This document shows positions 42,696 through 49,641 of a DNA stretch of 62,293 bases, in pieces (the first letter of the stretch is position 1; each line of letters begins with the position of its first letter). The position numbers and the translations under genes are program-made. The DNA lies in the NCBI GenBank assembly GCA_902461085.1, contig CABPWH010000003.1, positions 1 through 62,293 of the forward strand. Reading direction: 5' to 3'. The notes under the pieces are model-generated. The model made no database searches. It was not told where the DNA came from and saw nothing but the letters and a program-made list of their open reading frames with translations. This DNA is from an uncultured Collinsella sp. Lineage in GTDB: Bacteria; Actinomycetota; Coriobacteriia; Coriobacteriales; Coriobacteriaceae.

Positions 42696-44075
42696 ATGTT
42701 TATCGGAAGAACAGCGGAAATGTCCGAGCTCAATCGACTGTATGGCACGGGCTCCTTTGAGATGCCTGTGATTTACGGCCGCCGTCGCGTGGGTAAAACG
42801 CGCCTTATCACAGAGTTTATCCAAGGCAAGAAGGCTATTTACTTTCAAGCTCGTCGTACCAATGCAGAGGCAAACCTGCATGGCTTTAGCCAGGCGATAC
42901 TTGCGGGCTCCGTTGGTGCTGCGGGCGTGTCGTTTCGTAGCTTTGACGAGGCGTTCGATGCATTGGCCACCATGGCTCGCACGGAACGTTTGATTGTCGT
43001 GATTGACGAGTATCCCTATCTCGCCCAATCGAATCCCGAGATCAGCTCGTTGCTGCAAGATAAGATTGATCACCTGTACAAAGAGACCAGGCTCATGCTT
43101 ATCCTGTGCGGGTCGTCGCTTTCGTTCATGGAAGAGCAGGTGCTGGGCTACGAGAGTCCGCTATACGGTAGGCGTACGGCCCAGTTTAAGATCATGCCGC
43201 TCGATTTTACGACGACCCTCGACCTGTGGCAGAGCATGGGTCGCGAAGACGCTGCAGTTTGCTATGGCATGACGGGCGGCATTCCTGCATATATCGAGAA
43301 AGTCGATCCTACCGTATCGCTTAAGGACAACATCAAACGTCTTTTTCTTACTCCTACGGGCTATCTCTTTGAGGAGCCGAGTAACCTGCTGTTGCAAGAG
43401 TGCCGCAATCCCGAGCAATATGATGCGATCGTGCAGGCAATTGCCCAGGGGCGCTCGAAGATCTCGGAGATTGCGAGCTCTACGGGAATCCCTGCGAGCA
43501 ACGTAAAGAGCTATGTGGATAAGCTGGCGTCGCTTGGGATTGTCGAGCGCGAGCTGCCCCTAAACGAGACGAGCAATAAGCGAGCCGTGTATCTGCTGAG
43601 CGACCAGATGTTTAGGTTCTGGTACAAGTTTGTGCCGCAGAACATTGGGCTGATTCAAAACGATATGGCCGAGATGGCGTATAAGCGCATTGAGCCGCAC
43701 GTATCGGATTACATGGGTACGGTCTTTGAGCTTATATGCAGACAATACGTGTACGAACTCGCGCGCGCGGGCCAGCTCGATGTGGTTCCGGCGAGCGTCG
43801 GGCGCTGGTGGGGGACGGATAATCGCACGCATACGCAGGAAGAAACCGACTTGATTGTTGACGATGGCGAGGGCACTGCGCTGTTTGCGGAGTGCAAATG
43901 GCGCAATGAACCGGTGGGCGAAGACGTGCTGCAAAAGCTCGTGCACCGAAGCGAGCTCTTTAGACGGCAACGAAAAAGTTATGCGCTTTTCTCAAAAAGC
44001 GGCTTTACGCAGGGATGTCGGGATGCCGCAGAGAGTAGGGGAGACGTCAAGCTGATCTCGTTTGACGAGATGTGA
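42696..44075 (+). CDS. Archaeal-type ATPase with DUF234 nuclease-like domain
   Basis: 459 residues. Walker A is in YGRRRVGKTRLI near residue 30 and Walker B in LIVVIDEYPYL. A winged helix follows (GRSKISEIASSTGIPASNVK). The C-terminal DUF234 carries TDLIVDDGEG and ECKW, which fits a PD-(D/E)xK site. Members are common in variable regions; their role is unsettled, possibly defence or mobile-element related. SD gaaggaagg. Lies between hairpin arrays 2 and 3. A short remnant of a second copy's C-terminus is at 46124-46180. Confidence 0.85.
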   Translation: MFIGRTAEMSELNRLYGTGSFEMPVIYGRRRVGKTRLITEFIQGKKAIYFQARRTNAEANLHGFSQAILAGSVGAAGVSFRSFDEAFDALATMARTERLIVVIDEYPYLAQSNPEISSLLQDKIDHLYKETRLMLILCGSSLSFMEEQVLGYESPLYGRRTAQFKIMPLDFTTTLDLWQSMGREDAAVCYGMTGGIPAYIEKVDPTVSLKDNIKRLFLTPTGYLFEEPSNLLLQECRNPEQYDAIVQAIAQGRSKISEIASSTGIPASNVKSYVDKLASLGIVERELPLNETSNKRAVYLLSDQMFRFWYKFVPQNIGLIQNDMAEMAYKRIEPHVSDYMGTVFELICRQYVYELARAGQLDVVPASVGRWWGTDNRTHTQEETDLIVDDGEGTALFAECKWRNEPVGEDVLQKLVHRSELFRRQRKSYALFSKSGFTQGCRDAAESRGDVKLISFDEM

Positions 44076-44168
44076 GGGCGGGATAACGCTGCTCGGGGGT
44101 AAAGCCTGTCCTCGAATGGCTGGAACGGGGCCCTCTGTTGTCATGCTAGCTGCCAGCGGAATGCCGGC

Positions 44169-44523
44169 GGAAAGCGTGTCCCAGATTTCGGCCCCAGAGT
44201 GGGATGTCGTTTCCAGATCGGGCCTCAAACGGAAATTGCATCCCGGAATGAGCGCTCAGAACGGGATGAACTTTCCCAACGAGGTCGCATGCGGAAGCTG
44301 TGTCCCGGATTCTGACTCCAGAGTGGGATGCCGTTTCCGGCTGAGGTCTCTGGCGGAAGCTGTATCCCGGAATCGAGCTTCAGAGTGGGACGTGCTTTCC
44401 CGTCAGGAGCTCAAGTGGAAACTGCGTCCCGGATTCAAGCCTCGGAATGGGACGTGCTTTCCGGATGGGCTTCAAGCGGAAACTGTGTCCCAGAATCGAC
44501 ATGGCTTCAAGTGGAAAGCGCGT
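44169..44523. repeat. Hairpin-repeat array 3 (five full units, two half units)
   Basis: 46-nt units at 44169-44214, 44231-44276, 44293-44338, 44355-44400 and 44417-44462, spaced exactly 62 bp. A half unit at 44478 and another at 44513 show truncation. One orientation throughout. Confidence 0.9.
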
Positions 44524-44688
44524 CTTAGAATACCGCGCCGGCGTTTTTGGCGGTCGTGGTTGGAAAGGGGAGCATTGCCTACACGCGCGACGACGGCGTG
44601 GCGGTGATCCCCATGGCGGCACTTGGGGCGTAGTGATTTTGCGGTTTGCGGTTTGCGGGGTACTGGGCCTCCATTACCGAAAATCCAT

Positions 44689-44717
44689 TTGGTAAACCAG
44701 ATGCTCGCGGATAGAAT
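44689..44717 (+). promoter_or_regulatory. Promoter of the second antisense-RNA copy
   Basis: TTGGTA, 17-nt spacer, TAGAAT. Aligns with the promoter at 45783-45811. Confidence 0.6.
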
Positions 44718-44723
44718 AAAGTC

Positions 44724-44935
44724 GACGGCAGCCCAAGTGGTGAAGAGCTGGGCAGCGCCGTTGCTTGGTCAAGAGGTCAGCGCCTTAATGGCAGCGACTT
44801 GTTATGCTTCGAATGCTGCTTGAGTGCCTCGGAAAGTTCGATAAGCGCCGTGAAGAGCGAGACCAAAGCAACCAAGAGCTCTGTGAGCTCTGATGGGCCC
44901 GGGATGACCGCTGATTCAAGTCACCGGGCCTAAAT
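44724..44935 (+). ncRNA. Second copy of the candidate antitoxin RNA, reading to a distant terminator
   Basis: Starts with the same structured 5' segment as the RNA at 45818 (ACGGC..GCCCA / TGGGC..GCCGT). The local terminator of the other copy is not preserved. A new strong hairpin GGCCCGG/CCGGGCC with TGAC/GTCA inside (44896-44930), followed by T-rich sequence, ends the unit. Confidence 0.45.
44777..44900 (-). pseudogene. Decayed second copy of the small hydrophobic peptide gene
   Basis: The frame LLVALVSLFTALIELSEALK is clearly related to the peptide at 45880-46005. The ribosome site and start codon are replaced by the terminator-like sequence, and the C-tail differs (ending LPLRR). No plausible start remains. 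Confidence 0.7.
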
Positions 44936-45082
44936 CTTTTTCACACATTCGAATAGGCGGGCGACTCTTTTGGGGCTGTCTGCGTGGCGCGTGCCTGGTG
45001 CATGGCACTGCATCCCGCTTTTGTGTCCGCACGGGCGGCTACGCTTACCGCAACGTAGCCATTCGTGGAAAGGACGGATGCC

Positions 45083-45736
45083 ATGTCGATGGATAAAACT
45101 GGGTTCGTGAGCGTTGGCGCCGAGATCGAGGACGAGGTGATGCCCGATCGCGTCGTGTTTAGCATCTGCTTTGGGGGAAGCTTCGATACCAAGGAGGCGT
45201 GCCTGAACGACTACAACGCCGATCGCGTTAAGGTCGCTGCGGCATTGGTGCCCTTTGGTTTGGATGACGAGCTAACGTGTCGCGGTTACGCCTGCTACGC
45301 GCGAACGACACGCAGAAAGGCGACGATCACTGGCTATAGCTACCATGCCTACGGCACAATCGCCGCGTCGATTGACGCCGTCGATGTCGCCGCTATATGG
45401 ACGGCTCTTAACACCTGCGGTTCGCGCGCCGACATGAGCGTAGGTTTTGATCTAGCCGACCGGCGTGCTGCCGAGGATGCCCTCATCGCCCGCGTCGTCA
45501 AGCGAGCCCGCAACAATGCGCAGGCGCTTGCGGCGGCATCGGGTTCTAAGCTGGATGGCGTCAAGCATATCTCCTACAACAGTCAGCTTGGCAGCATGGA
45601 TCGGCTTTGCTATGCAAGTGCGGCCGATTTTGCGCTCGGAGCTCCTGCGGGATCGGCTGATTCCAAGGTGACGGTGCTGGAGCCAGAGCCTATCGAGGTC
45701 GAGTGCTCCGTGGATGTGGAATGGTGGCTGGAGTAG
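45083..45736 (+). CDS. SIMPL-domain (DUF541) protein
   Basis: 217 residues with the SIMPL pattern: PDRVVFSICF, an Ala-rich central helix (AEDALIARVVKRARNNAQALA) and the terminal strand IEVECSVDVEWWLE. Usually periplasmic or surface-linked, but no signal peptide is visible. Start ATG 45083 is chosen over GTG 45065 because aaagga is 8 nt upstream. Flanked on both sides by the duplicated peptide/antisense unit. Confidence 0.7.
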   Translation: MSMDKTGFVSVGAEIEDEVMPDRVVFSICFGGSFDTKEACLNDYNADRVKVAAALVPFGLDDELTCRGYACYARTTRRKATITGYSYHAYGTIAASIDAVDVAAIWTALNTCGSRADMSVGFDLADRRAAEDALIARVVKRARNNAQALAAASGSKLDGVKHISYNSQLGSMDRLCYASAADFALGAPAGSADSKVTVLEPEPIEVECSVDVEWWLE

Positions 45737-45782
45737 AGGGGCGAGCCCGGGCGAGCCCCGGACTTCGTAACCGAAATTCCAT

Positions 45783-45811
45783 TTGTTAAACCTGGCGCCC
45801 GTGGGTAAAAT
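45783..45811 (+). promoter_or_regulatory. Promoter of the candidate antisense antitoxin RNA
   Basis: TTGTTA, 17-nt spacer, TAAAAT. Good match to sigma-70 promoters; predicted start near 45818. Confidence 0.65.
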
Positions 45812-45817
45812 AAAGTC

Positions 45818-45905
45818 GACGGCAGCCCAAGTGGTGGAATGCTGGGCAGCGCCGTTACTTCGATTAAGGGGTCAATGCCTTAGAGGCGTCGACCCCTCTT
45901 TTTCT
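45818..45905 (+). ncRNA. Candidate type I antitoxin: convergent antisense RNA
   Basis: About 88 nt. The 5' part folds into a bipartite stem (ACGGC/GCCGT and GCCCA/TGGGC) around an about 13-nt purine-rich loop. A terminator follows: AGGGGTC/GACCCCT with inner GCCT/AGGC (45867-45897) and a T-rich run. Its last 26 nt are complementary to the 3' end of the peptide gene on the other strand. Read from sequence; expression not shown. Confidence 0.6.
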
Positions 45906-46005
45906 GCTTCGTACACTGCTTGAGTGCCTCGGTAAGTCCGATAAGCGCCGTGAGGAGCGAGACCAAAGCGGTCAGGAGCTTCACGAAATCAGTCAGATCG
46001 GTCAT
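45880..46005 (-). CDS. Small amphipathic peptide, candidate type I toxin
   Basis: 41 residues, below the usual annotation limit. Begins MTDLTDFVKLLTALVSLL and continues TALIGLTEALKQ, giving one leucine-rich membrane-type helix, followed by the basic tail KQKKRGRRL. A very strong ribosome site GGGAGGTGA lies 8 nt before ATG 46005; an ATG two codons earlier abuts it. A TAGAAT box on the minus strand (46070-46075) may be its -10. Type I toxins (Fst, Ldr, TxpA types) share this build, but no homology is claimed. Confidence 0.6.
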   Translation of the reverse strand: MTDLTDFVKLLTALVSLLTALIGLTEALKQCTKQKKRGRRL

Positions 46006-46123
46006 GGGCATCACCTCCCGTCGCATGGAGGGCGCTGCCCGGCACATGGAACTGCCGTCAACAACTGCAATTCTATCAAAGTACTGCTATAAATACGAAT
46101 ATATGTTCGTTAATAACAGTGAC

Positions 46124-46180
46124 ATGATTCTCTCAAAGTGTGGCTTTACGCAAGGATGCCGGAAAGCCGTGCTGTGCGAT
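46124..46180 (+). pseudogene. Remnant of an ATPase/DUF234 C-terminus
   Basis: ILSKCGFTQGCRKA matches the end of the gene at 42696-44075 (LFSKSGFTQGCRDA). No upstream part remains. Confidence 0.7.
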
Positions 46181-46184
46181 TTCA

Positions 46185-46221
46185 TGTCCGCACGGGTTCC
46201 TATCCTTACGGCAATGTAGCC
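46185..46221 (+). repeat. Copy of the SIMPL-gene upstream sequence
   Basis: 37 bp resembling 45024-45060 (both start TGTCCGCACGGG and end GTAGCC, each about 25-45 bp before a start codon). Supports a segmental duplication. Confidence 0.6.
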
Positions 46222-46263
46222 GCCTATGTAACGAGCGGCAGTTGACGGAGAAAGGCCCTGACC

Positions 46264-46851
46264 GTGCCAGCTGAAAAGACGCCGGGTATCTCGGCCATCG
46301 ATACGACGAACTTTACGCGCCAGATTGTGCTGGACTTTGAGTTTGCGCCGGTGCCAAAGCAGCGCCAGCGCCGCGGACTACGTAACGAGATTATCGAGGT
46401 CGGCGCTGGTAAGCTCGATTACCACGGCAACGTGATGGGCGAGTTCTCGCAGTTTGTGCAGACAGAATTTACCGAAGGCGTTGCGTTCCCCGTCCGCGAG
46501 CTCACAGGGATATCGGCCGTGGACACCGCGATGGCCGATTCGCTCTACATGGTGATCAAAAGGCTCAGCGATTGGATCGGTCGCTACTCCGCCCAGGTGG
46601 TTTGCTGGAGTGGGACGGACCGGCGACAGCTTTTGACCGAGTGCCAGGCAAAGCACATCGACCTTTCCGCATTTCCTACGGACTGGGCCGACCTGCAGGC
46701 TTTTTACACCTCGATCATGGACGTGGGCAGCCACGGATGCGTCTCTTTGAGTGACGCGGCGACGTGGTTTGGCATCGAGTTCGACGAGTCGACGGGTCAC
46801 GCCCACAGCGCCTTAGCCGATGCGCGCGTGACCGCCAATAAAGCCTATTAG
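46264..46851 (+). CDS. DEDDh-type 3'-5' exonuclease domain protein
   Basis: 195 residues. VLDFEFAP gives the first acidic pair, WSGTDRRQLL the middle Asp, and GHAHSALADARV the late His-Asp. This matches DnaQ-like exonucleases, related to ERI-1/KapD types. It starts at GTG 46264 with ggagaaagg upstream. Role unknown; it lies next to a restriction-modification system. Confidence 0.75.
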   Translation: MPAEKTPGISAIDTTNFTRQIVLDFEFAPVPKQRQRRGLRNEIIEVGAGKLDYHGNVMGEFSQFVQTEFTEGVAFPVRELTGISAVDTAMADSLYMVIKRLSDWIGRYSAQVVCWSGTDRRQLLTECQAKHIDLSAFPTDWADLQAFYTSIMDVGSHGCVSLSDAATWFGIEFDESTGHAHSALADARVTANKAY

Positions 46852-46949
46852 GCTAAATTTGTCCGCATGCGCATTTAGTTTACTGTCATGCGGTCACTAT
46901 TGCCATGCGTTGTGATACGCCTTAAGCTAGTGATTTGCTGTGTCAATTA

Positions 46950-46966
46950 GCGGACAAATCGTCCGC
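46950..46966. promoter_or_regulatory. Perfect inverted repeat before the methyltransferase gene
   Basis: GCGGAC-aaatc-GTCCGC. A further GTCCGCA occurs at 46861. The methyltransferase carries an N-terminal HTH, so this is a likely autoregulatory operator. Confidence 0.55.
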
Positions 46967-46987
46967 AGTTTATTCCGATTGGATAGC

Positions 46988-48163
46988 ATGTTAGACGTAA
47001 AAGGGGAGATAACTGCAAAGCGTAAAGAGCTTGCGTTAACCCAAAAAGAGTTCGCCGCTGCCCTTGGGATGGGGCCAAATGGTGATAGAACTGTGCGCCG
47101 TTGGGAGACGGGGGAATCTTGTCCTTCTGCAGCTGAGCTGGCTTTTATTCGCTCTTTTGGCCATAAGGCCCCATTTGCACAAGGCGATCGCAAGGACGCC
47201 CCCTTTACTTATATTGACCTCTTTGCGGGCATCGGTGGCATACGCATGCCCTTTCAAGAATTGGGCGGCAGGTGCGTTTTCTCTTGCGAGTGGGATAAGT
47301 TCGCGCAGAAGACCTATCGAATGAATTACGGGGACACCCCTGCGGGAGATATTCACGAGGTCCGCTCGGAAGACATTCCGAGTTTTAATGTGCTGCTAGC
47401 AGGCTTTCCGTGTCAGCCCTTTTCGCTTGCAGGCGTGTCAAAAAAGAAATCTATGGGCAGGGCGACGGGATTCGAAGACAAAACTCAGGGTACTTTATTC
47501 TTTGAAGTGGCTCGCATTCTGCGCGATAAGAAGCCGGAGGCTTTCCTGCTTGAGAACGTTAAGAATTTAACGAGCCATGATCATGGCAAAACCTTCAATA
47601 TTATTATGCAGACGCTTGAAGATGAACTGGGTTATGACGTCCATTACAAAGTGCTCGACAGTAAAAACTGGACTTGCCAACACCGTGAGCGCATCTATAT
47701 TGTTGGCTTCAAGAAAAAGACTCCATTTGACTGGAGTCAGCTTGATATGGGGTCTGGTGGCCATACTGTTAAGGAGATTCTTGAGGACAGCCCGGATAAT
47801 CGATACATTTTGTCAGATAAGTTATGGGACTATTTGCGTGCTTATAAGAGAAAGCATCAAGCGGCTGGCAATGGATTTGGCTATAGCACAGTGGGCCCCG
47901 ACGACACCACGCGTACCCTTTCTGCGCGATATCATAAGGACGGTAGCGAAATCCTTATTTCTCGTGGCGAGGGAGTCAACCCTCGCAAGCTCACTCCGCG
48001 TGAATGCGCAAGGCTCCAGGGCTTTCCCGATCAATTCATCATTCCGGTGTCTGATACGCAGGCATATCATCAATTCGGAAACTCCGTTACCGTTCCCGCA
48101 GTGCGGGCGGTCGCCAAGTTAATGATGGAGGCTTATTTCGATGGATTACGGTGTACTGAGTAG
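46988..48163 (+). CDS. DNA cytosine-5 methyltransferase with N-terminal HTH (EcoRII/Dcm type)
   Basis: 391 residues from ATG 46988; an in-frame GTG at 46940 would add 16. Residues 1-60 form an XRE-type HTH (LTQKEFAAALGMGPNGDRTV). Motif I is YIDLFAGIGGI, motif IV GFPCQPFS with the nucleophile Cys, VI ENVKNL, VIII QHRERIYIVGF, IX RECARLQGFPD and X FGNSVTVPAV. It protects DNA from the downstream nuclease and probably represses itself, as known for M.EcoRII. Overlaps the nuclease gene by 23 nt. Confidence 0.92.
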   Translation: MLDVKGEITAKRKELALTQKEFAAALGMGPNGDRTVRRWETGESCPSAAELAFIRSFGHKAPFAQGDRKDAPFTYIDLFAGIGGIRMPFQELGGRCVFSCEWDKFAQKTYRMNYGDTPAGDIHEVRSEDIPSFNVLLAGFPCQPFSLAGVSKKKSMGRATGFEDKTQGTLFFEVARILRDKKPEAFLLENVKNLTSHDHGKTFNIIMQTLEDELGYDVHYKVLDSKNWTCQHRERIYIVGFKKKTPFDWSQLDMGSGGHTVKEILEDSPDNRYILSDKLWDYLRAYKRKHQAAGNGFGYSTVGPDDTTRTLSARYHKDGSEILISRGEGVNPRKLTPRECARLQGFPDQFIIPVSDTQAYHQFGNSVTVPAVRAVAKLMMEAYFDGLRCTE

Positions 48164-49355
48164 CTACTTTGATGGCGCAGTCGCAAAGAGGCTGGTTGCG
48201 GTTGATATCGACGGGAAAGTTAGCAATCAGCACGAATTCAATGGGACCGCTGAGCTCCGATCGCTCTTTGGCGATAACGATATCAAGGGCATACCGACGA
48301 CCTTTGCTTATCTGTGCGACGATGCTAGTCCGCTGTTTGACCATGGCTTCACAACTTGGTATGACGCCCGCAGGAAGCATCCTACTAGGACTGAATACAG
48401 GCTTTACTACAATGACAATGATGCAATTAAGGCCGCACATATCGACGACCTAATGATCATGGCGATTTCTGACGAGCACGGTCTTTTGGTTGTGTTCGCG
48501 AGTCGAGGGTCAAATGCCGAAAGTCAACTGAGGTGGCTGTTTGGTTTAGAGGATGTCTCTAGTGGCAGATTCTCGCGGTCAACGACTGATGATATTAGAA
48601 TCGGCTCAATTGCGGCATCTATTCTCGAGGCAATTGGTATTGAGGTCGCAGTGCCAGCTTCTGCCGAGTCGTATCTGGACGATATGATCGAGAAATTTGG
48701 TGATTCGTTCCCCAAAGGAATCGACTTCACGAGGTACTCTGCTTCGACGCTTGGCGACCTTGATTGGAAGGGATCTCCTGACCAGTGCTTACTTGACTGC
48801 TATGAACGAGAAGAGATTCTATTCAAGGTATTCGAAAGGTACTTACTTGAAAATGACCTCACTCCCTATATGAGGGGAGTGCTGGACGTTGACGCAGTGC
48901 TCCGAATAACGATGTCAACATTTCAGCGCAGGAAGTCACGAGCAGGTGCGGCATTTGAACACCAGCTCGAGTTTCTATTTAAAGGAAGGGGCATTCGTTA
49001 TACCGCCCAACCCTACACTGAGGGTAAATCGAAGCCGGATTTCATCATGCCGTCCATTGAGGCGTATAGAGATGTCTGTTTTCCGGTAGAGCGGCTGACG
49101 ATGCTTGGGGCAAAGACAACGATAAAAGAGCGTTGGCGTCAGGTCCTCGAAGAGGCAAATCGAATTGATCATAAGCACCTTATTACGCTCGATGCAGCGG
49201 TCAGCACGGAGTACACGGACTCAATGCGCGAACACAATCTGCAGCTAGTTGTGCCTCGTCCCGTTTTTGTTTCATATACTGCCGAACAGCAAAAATGGCT
49301 GATGAGCGTAGGCGAATTCTGCGAGATGCTTGAGGAGAAGCAAACGGGCGAGTAG
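48141..49355 (+). CDS. Type II restriction endonuclease, EcoRII-like
   Basis: 404 residues, close to EcoRII. The C-terminal half has the EcoRII-C pattern RRKSRAGAAFEHQLEFLF, SKPDFIMPS, and LGAKTTIKERWRQVLEEA with the catalytic Lys. The N-terminal half would be the B3-like effector-binding domain. EcoRII enzymes recognise CCWGG and need two sites; the specificity here is not proven. AT-richer than flanking genes, as expected for acquired DNA. Confidence 0.88.
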   Translation: MDYGVLSSYFDGAVAKRLVAVDIDGKVSNQHEFNGTAELRSLFGDNDIKGIPTTFAYLCDDASPLFDHGFTTWYDARRKHPTRTEYRLYYNDNDAIKAAHIDDLMIMAISDEHGLLVVFASRGSNAESQLRWLFGLEDVSSGRFSRSTTDDIRIGSIAASILEAIGIEVAVPASAESYLDDMIEKFGDSFPKGIDFTRYSASTLGDLDWKGSPDQCLLDCYEREEILFKVFERYLLENDLTPYMRGVLDVDAVLRITMSTFQRRKSRAGAAFEHQLEFLFKGRGIRYTAQPYTEGKSKPDFIMPSIEAYRDVCFPVERLTMLGAKTTIKERWRQVLEEANRIDHKHLITLDAAVSTEYTDSMREHNLQLVVPRPVFVSYTAEQQKWLMSVGEFCEMLEEKQTGE

Positions 49356-49469
49356 CTTGTATGCCGCTCGCCCGTTTGTGTGTGCTCGCGAGATTGATTG
49401 CGGACAAAAATCTTGGTGAAGAAGAGGCCGTGCGCATGCTTATCAAGTATCTCAACAAGATTCTTAGGA

Positions 49470-49571
49470 CTAGAGGGCCACATTGCCTGGGCCGATTGCA
49501 CTGATCGGCGCTCTCACGCACCAGGCGTTCAGCAGCTTCTCATCAGCTCCTCTAAGCCGCATGTCACTCAT
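49470..49571 (-). other. Short open frame, possible gene remnant
   Basis: 34 codons from an ATG (MSDMRLRGADEKLLNAWCV, ending NVAL), with open frame about 25 codons further upstream. No clear SD and no family recognised. The remaining 49356-49641 shows nothing definite. Confidence 0.2.
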
Positions 49572-49641
49572 AATATCGTTGCGGTTGATTTTAAGAGAAG
49601 GGCGGCTATCCAGCTGTCCTTCCCCAGCCGCTTTTGAAATA

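Noticed and set aside
40741..44523. CRISPR array interpretation of the 46-nt repeats
   Set aside because: Gaps are only 15-16 nt and similar to one another, units are themselves dyads, orientation switches, and no cas genes are present.
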